This document shows positions 27,154-36,669 of a stretch of DNA of 64,000 bases, one piece after another (position 1 is the stretch's first letter; every line of letters starts with the position of its first letter). The DNA is from Synechococcus sp. PCC 7502 (GTDB lineage: Bacteria > Cyanobacteriota > Cyanobacteriia > Pseudanabaenales > Pseudanabaenaceae). The stretch spans positions 898,394 to 962,393 of the forward strand of contig NC_019702.1 in assembly GCF_000317085.1 (NCBI RefSeq), written 5' to 3'. The translations under genes and the position numbers were made by a program. Below the pieces are notes generated by a model. That model made no database searches, was not told the origin of the DNA, and worked only from the letters and a program-made list of their open reading frames with translations.

Positions 27154-29406
27154 ATGTATCAATTCCAGATTCGAGCATATACACAGATCGGAGAGGCGAT
27201 CGCTGTAGTTGGTTCCACAGAGGAGTTAGGGAACTGGGATGTGGCAAAAGCTATACCTCTAACTACGTCCAAGGCAGAATATCCCCTTTGGCAAACACCA
27301 CAAAAAATCAGCTTTGCAAAAACAGCTAATATTAACTACAAGTATCTACTGCTTAAGCCAGATGGTAGTGTAATTTGGGAAAACTGGGGTAACAACCGAT
27401 GGCTGCCTGCGGATACCGATCGGGTAACTGTAGTCGATGATGGTGGGTTTGGTTATATTCAGCCCTATCCCTTTGGTTATGAATTAAATCCTGCAAGTGT
27501 AAATTTAAATCACCCCCAAAATCAAACGGGCTTAAAAATCGTAATTATTGGTAGCTCAGTCGCCCAAGGGCATAAGGCATGGTTAATGCAAGGTTGGGCA
27601 GCACTTTTAAGCGATCGCCTAACCAAAGATTATGGACATAAGGTGATCAATGTATCCGAAGCAGGGGCAAATGTAAGTAGAACGATCGCCCGATTTTCCC
27701 AAGTAGTAACGCCCGCATCCCCAGACATCGTGATTACTGCCCTATCCCTTGGCAACGAAGGCTTTGCCACCTGTCCTCCCCAGCAACGACGCACCATTAA
27801 AAGAAAGTTTGAATCGGGATTACAACAACTCATAAAAATGACCCAAGCGATCGGAGCCATGCCTATCCTTGCGGGAATCTATCCCCACGGTGAATATGAG
27901 AGCGAACATCGACAAATGCTCTGGGAAACCCATCGACGGATGTTAAATTGGGGCGTACCTGTTTTAGATTGGCTGGCAGCAATAGAAGACGGGCAAGGAC
28001 GTTGGCAATCTGGCATATCCTTCGATCCCGCCCATCCCAATAGCCTTGGTCATCAGAAAATGTATGCGGCGATCGCTCCTCAAGTTCCCAATATTTTTGC
28101 CATAACCAAAGCTCAAATTCAGGAAACCATCAAACGCTGGCAACAGCAAACTGATATTTATCTGGATCGCAATGGCTTTCGGATATTTATTGAAGATGAG
28201 CAGATCAGAATTATTAATCCTAGTCAGTATGAATATGCGATCGCTCCCTATTGGCAAGAACTCCAAACTGCATTTCAATCCGCATTACAAACTCAAGGGC
28301 AATTAATACTTGGAATTTACCTTGCTGATCCATCTGAAAACTTTCCGACCACACCCTATTTATATATTCAAGAAGATGGCAGCATCGATACCACCGTTAA
28401 AATTCCCGCCCATGCCGATCTAACCTATAGCTCCGCTTTCAATCATTTTACTTCAGCCCCATCCACAACCAAGATTTTATGTCAAGAGGGTGATCTAGGC
28501 ATTTTTAAAATCAGCGATCGCTACCTGTGGATTATTAATGAATCCGAACATCAATATAATATTCAACCGATGTGGCAGCAGGTACGCACAGCATTAATGG
28601 CTCTACCCCAGGGCGTTTACATCGACCGCTTTAATCCCGATACTCCCTTTCGCACCTTAATGATTGGCAAAGATGGGTTGGAAAGTCGAGTTAAGGTTCC
28701 CCCCAAGTCTGCTTTGTTTTTTAGCTATAAATGTGACCTGTCCGATATTAAACGGGTGGCAATTCTTCCCCTAGGCGATCGCTGCGCTGTAAGAATGATG
28801 CTCTATAAAATGGAATATGATGGTCCCGCTTTTCCCTTTGATCTGACCCGTAGCACTAAAATTTCTGATGTTGCTGATGCGATCGCTACAGGATTTGAGG
28901 ATATGTGGAATCCCCAATATCTGCATTATAATCCCGCTCAAAACCGCATTTATCACTCTAAATGGCAGGGTTTATCCTTTGCCCACGAAGTTGAAGCAGA
29001 CGAAGACCCAGTTCGGGATATGACTCCCATTTACAAAAGGATGCAAACTCGTTACGCAGCTAGGTCTAAGCGGTTTTGGTACACCCTCAATCACTGTGAT
29101 CAAGTTCTATTTGTCCGCACTGGTGTATGCGATCGCCCTGGGGTTATAGATTTAGTCGAGAAACTCAAAACCAAGTGCCATATCAATAATCGGGACAAAC
29201 CCTTTCAACTTTTACTACTTTCGCCCCAGTCCAGTCACGAGTTTGCAGGCTTAGATCATGTCTTACATTACAATGTGGAATTTAACCCCGATCAAATGTA
29301 TGACAACCTTGATCATTGGCTGTACTGCACCAAAATCATGCACAACATTTTAGAATCCCTTAATATTTCTAGTAAAAATCTATTCTGGTGTCCACCGTAT
29401 GTTTAG
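27154..29406 (+). CDS. Three-domain protein: CBM20 + SGNH hydrolase + DUF1796
   Basis: 750 aa, no signal peptide. Residues 1-90 are a starch-binding CBM20-type domain (YTQIGEAIAVVGSTEELGNWD, VIWENWGNN). Residues 125-310 are an SGNH/GDSL esterase: IIGSSVAQGH with nucleophile Ser134 or Ser135, SLGNE (block III Asn201), and DPAHPNSLGH with Asp291/His294. Residues about 310-525 contain two related beta-rich repeats (RIFIEDEQIRIINPSQYEY... and GIFKISDRYLWIINESEHQY...), unrecognised. From 525 on is DUF1796, a putative papain-like Cys peptidase domain (LPLGDRCAVRMML, FPFDLTRSTKISD, HYNPAQNRIYHSKWQGLSFAHE). The combination suggests action on a glycan-acyl substrate; function not known. It is the first gene of the glycan block. 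Confidence 0.8.
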   Translation: MYQFQIRAYTQIGEAIAVVGSTEELGNWDVAKAIPLTTSKAEYPLWQTPQKISFAKTANINYKYLLLKPDGSVIWENWGNNRWLPADTDRVTVVDDGGFGYIQPYPFGYELNPASVNLNHPQNQTGLKIVIIGSSVAQGHKAWLMQGWAALLSDRLTKDYGHKVINVSEAGANVSRTIARFSQVVTPASPDIVITALSLGNEGFATCPPQQRRTIKRKFESGLQQLIKMTQAIGAMPILAGIYPHGEYESEHRQMLWETHRRMLNWGVPVLDWLAAIEDGQGRWQSGISFDPAHPNSLGHQKMYAAIAPQVPNIFAITKAQIQETIKRWQQQTDIYLDRNGFRIFIEDEQIRIINPSQYEYAIAPYWQELQTAFQSALQTQGQLILGIYLADPSENFPTTPYLYIQEDGSIDTTVKIPAHADLTYSSAFNHFTSAPSTTKILCQEGDLGIFKISDRYLWIINESEHQYNIQPMWQQVRTALMALPQGVYIDRFNPDTPFRTLMIGKDGLESRVKVPPKSALFFSYKCDLSDIKRVAILPLGDRCAVRMMLYKMEYDGPAFPFDLTRSTKISDVADAIATGFEDMWNPQYLHYNPAQNRIYHSKWQGLSFAHEVEADEDPVRDMTPIYKRMQTRYAARSKRFWYTLNHCDQVLFVRTGVCDRPGVIDLVEKLKTKCHINNRDKPFQLLLLSPQSSHEFAGLDHVLHYNVEFNPDQMYDNLDHWLYCTKIMHNILESLNISSKNLFWCPPYV

Positions 29407-29419
29407 TTAGCAAGTTTAG

Positions 29420-30574
29420 TTAACTTAATGTCTGGGTAAATAATTCCCATTGCTCTTGCACATAAACCTTAAATTCCTGTCTAAATCTTTCAGGAGAAAA
29501 TCTGAGGGCATTGTTTCGGCAATTTTCAGATGTAATGCGATCACTATTTTGGCTAAATTCCCTAACTGCTATTTTTAAGCTTGCCACCGACTGCTCATGA
29601 AAAAATACCCCCGTGGGCTGATCAGTATGCAAACCTTGAATCGTTTCTAAAGCTCCGCCCCGACCAAAGGCAATCACAGGTGTCCCACAGGCTTGAGCTT
29701 CAACTACGGTAATACCAAAATCCTCTTCAGCAGCAAATACAAAGGCGCGAGATCGCTGCATATAATCTCGTAATACCTGCGGTGGCTGATAACCAATCAA
29801 AGTAATATTCGGACAATTACTGGCTAGAGCCTGAATTTTTGCTAAACCCGCTCCATCTCCAATCACAATTAGGTTTTTGTCTGGCATTTGGGCAAATGCC
29901 TCTACAATCAAATCCACCCGTTTATAAGGCACAAATCTGGCTGCTGTTAAGTAAAAATCTTCCTTGGGTAATACCCCAATTTGAAAATCCTCCACATTTA
30001 CAGGGGGATAAATCACATGTGCTTCCCGCCGATAAACCTTATAAATTCTGCGGGCAATAAACTTTGAGTTAGCAATAAATCCATCAACACCATTAGCAGT
30101 GCGTACATCCCACAGCCTGATCTGATGTAAAAACCAGCGAGCCAGCCAGCTTTTTAAGCCCTTTTCTAAATTTGCCTCTCGTAAGTACTGATGCTGCAAA
30201 TCCCAAGCATAGCGAATTGGTGAATGCACATAGGAAATATGCAATTGATTCGGACTGGTTAAAACGCCCTTAGCCACCGCATGGGAACTAGATAAAACTA
30301 AATCATAACTAGATACATCCAACTGCTCAATGGCGATCGGCATTAAGGGCAGATAGAAACGATATTTAGTTTTCGTAAAGGGTAGTTTCTGAATAAAGGT
30401 AGTCTGAACAGATTTGTCTTGAATGAATCCTTTTAATTCCTTTGGCAAAAATTCTACTACAGCAAACACATCTGCTTGGGGAAATATCCGTAAAATCTGC
30501 TCTATTACCCGTTCCGAACCAGAATAATCCACCAACCATTCATGGACTAATGCCACCCGCAGTTTATCTAGCAT
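29420..30574 (-). CDS. Glycosyltransferase family 4
   Basis: 384 aa GT-B glycosyltransferase. N-terminal LRVALVHEWLVDYSGSERVIEQIL; acceptor-domain SYVHSPIRYAWDLQHQYL; donor domain with TAARFVPYKRVDLIVEAF, VIGDGAG and the EX7E region FAAEEDFGITVVEAQACGTPVIAFGRGG. Substrate cannot be read. Convergent with the three-domain protein (13 bp) and divergent from the methyltransferase. Confidence 0.9.
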   Translation of the reverse strand: MLDKLRVALVHEWLVDYSGSERVIEQILRIFPQADVFAVVEFLPKELKGFIQDKSVQTTFIQKLPFTKTKYRFYLPLMPIAIEQLDVSSYDLVLSSSHAVAKGVLTSPNQLHISYVHSPIRYAWDLQHQYLREANLEKGLKSWLARWFLHQIRLWDVRTANGVDGFIANSKFIARRIYKVYRREAHVIYPPVNVEDFQIGVLPKEDFYLTAARFVPYKRVDLIVEAFAQMPDKNLIVIGDGAGLAKIQALASNCPNITLIGYQPPQVLRDYMQRSRAFVFAAEEDFGITVVEAQACGTPVIAFGRGGALETIQGLHTDQPTGVFFHEQSVASLKIAVREFSQNSDRITSENCRNNALRFSPERFRQEFKVYVQEQWELFTQTLS

Positions 30575-30781
30575 GGGATAATTTTATCTAAATTGCTCTA
30601 AGTAGATTTATTGTTCTTATAGCACTTTTAGATCAAATTCACTACAAGGAAAGGGACACAGGGTGTATCCCTGTAATGGTTTTAGCTGTGGGGCAACTGA
30701 TCAAAATATACTGCAAGGCTGAATATTTATTTGATAGGATGTAAGCAATTTATTTTAGCCTTATTTGTGGTGATTCATAAA

Positions 30782-32116
30782 ATGTCCAGCAGCCAATCGG
30801 ATTTATTAGAGAAAATTCGCCAACAATTTGATAGTAGTCCCTACCCTCGCATTCCCTTAGATAAATCTCCTAAAGACAATCCTATTGCGTTATATATTCA
30901 TAACTTAGTTACCTCTTTTTATCTAAGAGATCAAAGGGTTATAGATACTAAAGGAAAAGTTATATTAGATGCTGGTTGTGGTTCTGGTTATAGGTCACTC
31001 ATCTTAGCTGAAGCTAACCCCGGGGCAAAGATAGTCGGAGTAGATATATCCTCAGAGTCCGTTAAATTAGCAGAGCAAAGATTAAAACATCATGGTTTTG
31101 ATAATACTGAATTTTACGTTTTATCTTTAGAAGATATATCTAGTTTGGGCTATCAATTTGATTACATTAATTGTGATGAATTATTATATCTTTTCCCCAA
31201 TCCTGTAGAAGCACTGAAAGCAATGCGATCAGTACTGAAATTGGATGGAATCCTTCGTACTAACTTGCACAGTTCCTATCAGCGATCTAATTTTTTTAGG
31301 GCACAAAGCTTATTCTCCATGATGGGTTTACTTGATAGCAATCCAGAAGAAATGGAAATAGAAATTGTGGTAGACACAATGGAGGCTTTAAAAGACGATG
31401 TATTACTTAAAATTCAGACATGGAAGAACTTAAACTATTCCCTTGAGAATAAAGAGGGAATTCTGATGAATCATTTATTCCAAGGGGATAAAGGCTACAC
31501 TATTGCTGATATGTTCTCATTTTTAAGAGCGTCCAACTTAGAGTTTATCAGTATGGTGAACTGGCGAGAATGGGACTTTAGAGATCTATTTAAAGATGCA
31601 AATAATTTACCAGTTGTTTTAGCAATGGGGCTAGAAGATATGAGTATAGAGGCTCGACTTCAACTATACGAAATTTTGAATCCAATTCACAGGCTTTTAG
31701 ATTTTTGGTGCGGACATCCCCAACCCTCATCTAGTTTTATTCCCTTTACTAATTGGACTGATAATGACTGGCATTGCGTTAAGGTCTATCTGCATCCTCA
31801 GCTACTGACCGAGAATTTTAAACAGATTTTGGGTACATGCATCAGGGAATGTAAACCTCTTTATCTAAATCAACTTTTTTCTACTCACAAACAAGTAGTA
31901 ACCCTAGATAGTTCAATTGTTAGCAGCCTATTACCTCTATTAGAAGCACCCCAAACCATCGATTATTTAGTAGTAAGATGGATGCAAATTAGACCCATAG
32001 ATCCTTTGACCTTAGAGGCTACTGAACCCGAAACAGCTTTTAATTTAATAAGAGATATTATTAAATTAATTGAGAATCTTGACTATCTTATCCTAGAACC
32101 TCAGGAGCGCATCTAG
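30782..32116 (+). CDS. SAM-dependent methyltransferase with C-terminal extension
   Basis: 444 aa. Start at ATG 30782 (MSSSQSDLLEKIRQQFDSSPYPRIP), 17 codons behind the longest frame's TTG. Class I Rossmann motif VILDAGCGSGYRSLILAE with acidic VGVDISSESVKLAEQ; then FDYINCDELLYLFPNPVEALKAM. Residues from about 250 are an unrecognised helical domain, which ends with an RDIIKLIENLDYLILEP stretch. Its TAG stop shares the CTAG palindrome with the stop of the neighbouring OGT-type gene on the other strand. Confidence 0.83.
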   Translation: MSSSQSDLLEKIRQQFDSSPYPRIPLDKSPKDNPIALYIHNLVTSFYLRDQRVIDTKGKVILDAGCGSGYRSLILAEANPGAKIVGVDISSESVKLAEQRLKHHGFDNTEFYVLSLEDISSLGYQFDYINCDELLYLFPNPVEALKAMRSVLKLDGILRTNLHSSYQRSNFFRAQSLFSMMGLLDSNPEEMEIEIVVDTMEALKDDVLLKIQTWKNLNYSLENKEGILMNHLFQGDKGYTIADMFSFLRASNLEFISMVNWREWDFRDLFKDANNLPVVLAMGLEDMSIEARLQLYEILNPIHRLLDFWCGHPQPSSSFIPFTNWTDNDWHCVKVYLHPQLLTENFKQILGTCIRECKPLYLNQLFSTHKQVVTLDSSIVSSLLPLLEAPQTIDYLVVRWMQIRPIDPLTLEATEPETAFNLIRDIIKLIENLDYLILEPQERI

Positions 32117-33927
32117 GAATGGCAGTAAATCTTCCACATTTGCTGATACGCATTTTCCATATCTTTAGTAAACTGCTTAGCATCCCAAAGTGGGGAGCTC
32201 TTGCGAGATTCCTTTAGCTTCCAAAATACTTGTTTACGTAGATTCTCATCCCTACCCAGCCTAATTCCCCACTCTACATACTCCTTATCCGTCCAGGCAA
32301 TTCCTTCCGTAATTCCAGCATTCATCATCATCGTGTAGCTATTGCGAGCTGCGAATTGCTGACCTACTTTTGTGACCATCGGGATACACATCCATAATGT
32401 TTCCATAGTTGTAGTTGCACCATTATAGGGATAAGTATCTAGCACCACATCAGCTATATCTAAATTTGCCCGATGTTCGAGTACTCCCTTGGTCATAGGT
32501 AAAAATCTCAGGCGATCTCTATCAAGTCCAACCTCCTCACCAATTTCGTAAAAAAGAGTTTTTAGTGTTTCTTGATTTGCTGTACCTTTTATGATTAAAA
32601 AACTATGGGGAACTGCCTTAATAATTTGCAATTGCAGTTTTATGGTGTCGGGATGTCGTTTATACCCACTCTGGGAAGTAAAATAAACTATGGCACCTTC
32701 GGGAATATCGAGTAGACTGCGGTGAATCGTGGGGAATAATACCTCAAAGCCATCCACAGCTATGTAAGTATTAGGCAGTCGCCAGATTTTCTCGGCATAG
32801 TAATCCTGCGCATGATCTGGTAGCACGTAAGGGTCAGCAATAAAGTAATCAATACTTGGAACCCCTGAAGCATCCATGCCCAACCAAGTAACTTGAATGG
32901 GTGCGGGTTTGAGTGCCATGACTTGACAGCTTAAATCTAAAGTATTGCTATCAAGGTCAACCAATATATCAATGTCGTCATCATTAATTTGTTTGGCGAT
33001 CACCTCGGCTTCAAATCCCATTTGATAAACTTGATCACAGTGGGAAGCTATCTTATCTCTGATCGCATCAATGTCTGGCTTATCTGCCACAAAGTAGCCA
33101 TATATCTTAAACTGTTCACGATCGTGATGCTGAAATATCCACCGCGCCAACCAACCCACAGAATGGCTCCGCAAACAATGGGAAAGATACCCAATTTTTA
33201 AAGGTCTATCCTCTAGGGTTGTTGATTTGGTGTGGACATAACTCTCTAACTCCCTTGTCAGGGTTTCCGCACAAAATTGTGATAGCTGATTTTGGATAGT
33301 ACGATTTTTTAATGGTTCATCTCGAACATAGGATAGAAAAAAAGTCGAACTATATAATCTATTCACTAGAGAGTTAGGCAATATCTTAGAATGAGTTTTT
33401 ACCAAGTTTTGAATAAAATCTATTTGCAAATGCCCAACCTCAAAAATTCTTGTCCAATCATTACCATCTTTAAGTAAGGCATTTTGAATCAGAAAATTAG
33501 CAAAAATTTGATCAGCCAAGTTATCAGATAGCTGACTATAGACTTCAGCCGTAGCAATACATTCACTATGTTTAGAATCAAACAGCAAAAATCGAGATAA
33601 ATCTCTCAATAAATCTAAACTTTCTGGCTCTAAATCCACTGCCACCCGAAGTATATCCGTAGCAATATCTAGCCTATTCAGCCTCAGTCCAAACTCCCTA
33701 GCCACATTACCCAAAAATCCTGTTAGCTCCTTGGTACTGGGATAACTCTCATCAATGGTTAGCCACCAGGTCATCTGCGCCTCATCAGGCTCACCTTGAA
33801 GTAAATAGCATAAACCTAGATACCAGTATGAGATTTTAGTTTCAGGCTCTAAATCTATAACTTCTTGAAATAATTCTGCTGCGTCTGCAAATTTATTGAT
33901 ATAAAAAAGATCAACCGCCTTATCCAT
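32113..33927 (-). CDS. TPR + SPINDLY/OGT-type O-linked glycosyltransferase, copy 2
   Basis: 604 aa from ATG 33927, which overlaps the stop of the upstream copy by 8 bp (the ATGGATAA arrangement); an upstream TTG within that gene is rejected. Residues 1-240 are TPR-like (MDKAVDLFYINKFADAAELFQEVIDLEPE..). From 243 the GT41 domain starts: LKIGYLSHCLRSHSVGWLAR, followed by PAPIQVTWLGMDASGVPSIDYFI, IADVVLDTYPYNGATTTMETLWM and RNSYTMMMNAGITEGIAW. GT41 enzymes in plants and bacteria are GlcNAc- or fucose-transferases acting on Ser/Thr; the present substrate is unknown. Similar to the upstream gene over the whole GT domain. Confidence 0.87.
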   Translation of the reverse strand: MDKAVDLFYINKFADAAELFQEVIDLEPETKISYWYLGLCYLLQGEPDEAQMTWWLTIDESYPSTKELTGFLGNVAREFGLRLNRLDIATDILRVAVDLEPESLDLLRDLSRFLLFDSKHSECIATAEVYSQLSDNLADQIFANFLIQNALLKDGNDWTRIFEVGHLQIDFIQNLVKTHSKILPNSLVNRLYSSTFFLSYVRDEPLKNRTIQNQLSQFCAETLTRELESYVHTKSTTLEDRPLKIGYLSHCLRSHSVGWLARWIFQHHDREQFKIYGYFVADKPDIDAIRDKIASHCDQVYQMGFEAEVIAKQINDDDIDILVDLDSNTLDLSCQVMALKPAPIQVTWLGMDASGVPSIDYFIADPYVLPDHAQDYYAEKIWRLPNTYIAVDGFEVLFPTIHRSLLDIPEGAIVYFTSQSGYKRHPDTIKLQLQIIKAVPHSFLIIKGTANQETLKTLFYEIGEEVGLDRDRLRFLPMTKGVLEHRANLDIADVVLDTYPYNGATTTMETLWMCIPMVTKVGQQFAARNSYTMMMNAGITEGIAWTDKEYVEWGIRLGRDENLRKQVFWKLKESRKSSPLWDAKQFTKDMENAYQQMWKIYCHS

Positions 33928-36124
33928 TATGAATTTCCCACATTTCCTTAAGTGCTGTTTCAAATTCCCTAGTAAACTGTCTTGCATTCCATAGAGGTGA
34001 AGTTTTACGAGACTGCTTGAGTTTCCAAGCTACATCACGGCGCAAATCTTCCTCTAAGCCAAACCTTACTCCCCACGCTACATATTCTTCAGGAGTCCAA
34101 GCAATCCCTTCTGAAATTCCCGCATTCATCATCATAGTATAACTATTCCTTGCCGCAAACTGCTCTCCCACCCTAGTCACGAGGGGGATACCTGACCACA
34201 GTACCTCCATAGTTGTAGTTGCGCCATTGTAGGGATAAGTATCTAGTACCACATCAGCAATGGGCAGATTACCTCTATGTTCGTTTTCCTCCCTCGAATA
34301 TGGTAAAAATCTCAACTGGTCACGGTTTACACCCTCTAATTCAGCCATTTCATAGAAGAAATCTTTAATAGAATTTTGATCTGATAATCCCTTTATTAAA
34401 AAGTAGCTGTTGGGAACCTGCTTCAAGATTTGCATTTGCAAGCGCACAGTTTCGGGATGCCGCTTATCACTTTTTTGGGAACTAAAATAAATAATCCCAT
34501 TAGCGGGAACTTCTAACTGTTCTCGCGTTAGGGTGGGGGAGCTGGCTTCAAAGCCATCCACGGCTAAATAACAATGGGGCAATCTCCAGATTTTTTCAGT
34601 GTAATACTCTTGAGCATTATCTGGTAAAACAAATGAGTCGGCAATGTAGTAATCAATTGCTGGTATGCCCGAAGCATCCCAACCCAACCAAGTTACCTGA
34701 ATTGGAGCAGGCTTCAATGCCACTAACATGGTACATAAACCTGATGTAGTACTTTCTAGGTCGATCAAAATGTCGATCTCATCGCGATTGATTTCTTCCG
34801 CAACCCGAAAATGATTGCCCCAATACTCAACATGATTTCTAAATACTTTGTGCATCATGCCCACATACCATTCCTGTAAAAAGTCTCTACCTTCGTAGTA
34901 TTCAGGGAAATAGCCATAGATCTCAAACTGCTCCCGATCTAAATACTGAATCAAATACCTTGCCAGCCATCCTACCGAGTGCAGGCGTAGAGTTGTAGAT
35001 AGAAAACCAATTTTAAGTTTGCGGTGACCAATTATTGAGTTTTTAGCCAAACGCCGTTCTAGTTGCCTTGCTTGAAACAATTGGGTAAGTTCTGATTTAA
35101 GTACCTGTATGTTAGCCTGAAATAGCTGAGAAATCTGGTTTTGCCAAGATCGAGTAGGGCGGGGAGTATCACTAAAGTAAGGAGCAAAAAAGGCTGAAAG
35201 CATAATAAAGGATAATGGTACTTCGGGGATATCTCTAGAAGCTTCTTTAATAACCTTAGCAATTAACTTTTTATGATCTTCAAATACTCGTTCTGCATCC
35301 TGCCACTTACCACCAGATCTTAGAAGCGCACCCAGTAATAAATGGTTGGCAACAACATGATTATTTAAGCTTGCTTGATTTTTTACCAGAAATTCCTTTG
35401 CCTCCCGAATAGCCATTTGATGAGAGTTAATTTTTAATAAGATTTCAACCCGAGTGGTAAATATACCCAAAATTTCGAGACAGCCCGTTTGGAGTATATC
35501 TAGTAGTGTTAATGCCAAATCCTGACGAAATCGGTTTATATAACCGATAATTACATTAACAAACGCTTCTTTTTCCCGAATCTGTGGAAAAGACCAACTA
35601 ATAAATTCAAATTTTAAATCTTCAGCTAAAACTGAGCATAGAATATTTTGATATAACTGCAATAATAAATTCTTGGCTGTAGGATCGGAGTTAATCCTGT
35701 CCATACTGCCTTCAATAACAGATTCTAGGTTTAACTCTGCATAGGTTTCGGTACTTACCAGCCTCAGGGGTAGGTACAAATAAAATGACTGTACGACATT
35801 ATTAAGATCTTCGGGAAAAAGTTGACGGAAAGCTTTACGAATATTTAAAGCGACTTGATATTCCTTGATTTGCTCTTGGCGATCAGCTTCATCATTAAGG
35901 ATTGTTTGTAAATCTTTGGTAAATTGTACGGGATCGGATGCTTCTTTTAATCCACAAGCCCATGTATCCAGTGCATGTTCTTGCTGCTCGAGAAATATAT
36001 ACGCTAACCCTAGATATTGATAGTTGTTGGATAAACCCAAATCATCTTCTAGAAATCGTTCAAGGCGATTAACAAGTTCGGCGTAGTCATTATCAGACTC
36101 TGTAATTAAATCTTCCCAAGTCAT
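33920..36124 (-). CDS. TPR + SPINDLY/OGT-type O-linked glycosyltransferase, copy 1
   Basis: 734 aa from ATG 36124 (MTWEDLITESDNDYAELV); the frame's TTG at 36172 is rejected. Residues 1-365 are TPR-like helical repeats; at about 370 begins LKIGFLSTTLRLHSVGWLARYL, then APIQVTWLGWDASGIPAIDYYIADSFVLPDNAQEYY (quoted in part), FSSQKSDKRHPETV, IADVVLDTYPYNGATTTMEVLWSGIPLV and RNSYTMMMNAGISEGIAW. Followed by its paralogue with 8-bp overlap. The pilin genes lie upstream, after a 500-bp gap. Confidence 0.87.
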   Translation of the reverse strand: MTWEDLITESDNDYAELVNRLERFLEDDLGLSNNYQYLGLAYIFLEQQEHALDTWACGLKEASDPVQFTKDLQTILNDEADRQEQIKEYQVALNIRKAFRQLFPEDLNNVVQSFYLYLPLRLVSTETYAELNLESVIEGSMDRINSDPTAKNLLLQLYQNILCSVLAEDLKFEFISWSFPQIREKEAFVNVIIGYINRFRQDLALTLLDILQTGCLEILGIFTTRVEILLKINSHQMAIREAKEFLVKNQASLNNHVVANHLLLGALLRSGGKWQDAERVFEDHKKLIAKVIKEASRDIPEVPLSFIMLSAFFAPYFSDTPRPTRSWQNQISQLFQANIQVLKSELTQLFQARQLERRLAKNSIIGHRKLKIGFLSTTLRLHSVGWLARYLIQYLDREQFEIYGYFPEYYEGRDFLQEWYVGMMHKVFRNHVEYWGNHFRVAEEINRDEIDILIDLESTTSGLCTMLVALKPAPIQVTWLGWDASGIPAIDYYIADSFVLPDNAQEYYTEKIWRLPHCYLAVDGFEASSPTLTREQLEVPANGIIYFSSQKSDKRHPETVRLQMQILKQVPNSYFLIKGLSDQNSIKDFFYEMAELEGVNRDQLRFLPYSREENEHRGNLPIADVVLDTYPYNGATTTMEVLWSGIPLVTRVGEQFAARNSYTMMMNAGISEGIAWTPEEYVAWGVRFGLEEDLRRDVAWKLKQSRKTSPLWNARQFTREFETALKEMWEIHNG

Positions 36125-36602
36125 GATTAGCTCAGTGTGTGAGGGTAGGTTACTAATAATACCAGACTTCAAAATTTAGCTTTGTAGCCCCAGATATTAA
36201 TTGATATCCTCTCCCGATTTATTGGGGATTCCTAAGATTCAGAATGCCTACAAAGTTTAAGACTAGACAACTAAGGATTAATCTTGGCGAAATTACGACC
36301 ATACTAATCATACTTATATTCAAGCTGTCTGACCAATTTCGACAAACTAGCATCACTTATGTCAAAAGCAAGTTTGTGATCTTTAACCATATTCTTCATA
36401 GACAAGTTTTTGATCGCAATCGTTTGGTTTTTATGTGTCAATCGAATACAAATAGTCAGCCTGTGGAGAACATCATTACGATCATCGCTAATTTCTGCTT
36501 GTTCTACATTATTGTATGAAGTATTGACGGCAATTCATCTCACTGATTTATCGGTAGTCCTCTTCCAGAAAAAATAAACTGAAAATTACGGTTTCAAAAA
36601 TA
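36125..36602. other. Gap with no convincing gene
   Basis: About 480 bp between the OGT-type gene start and the pilin terminator. A frame of 91 codons at 36244-36519 (+) exists, hydrophobic and without a ribosome site or recognisable motif; I do not accept it as a gene. The left part must hold the promoter of the OGT pair. Confidence 0.5.
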
Positions 36603-36637
36603 TAAAAAACCACCGCAGTCATCATAACCGCAGTGGG
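36603..36637 (-). terminator. Rho-independent terminator of pilin gene 1
   Basis: On the minus strand CCACTGC / GCGGTGG stem (7 bp, one T-G pair; 36636-36630 and 36616-36610) followed directly by TTTTTTATATTTTTG. It lies 34 bp downstream of the pilin stop at 36670 and is the clearest terminator in the window. Confidence 0.85.
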
Positions 36638-36669
36638 CAGAAGTATTAGATTATCGCAGTCAACTAAAC

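Noticed and set aside
36244-36519. 91-codon frame upstream of the OGT genes
   Set aside because: Unusual hydrophobic/basic composition, no ribosome site, in a promoter-bearing gap; not supported.
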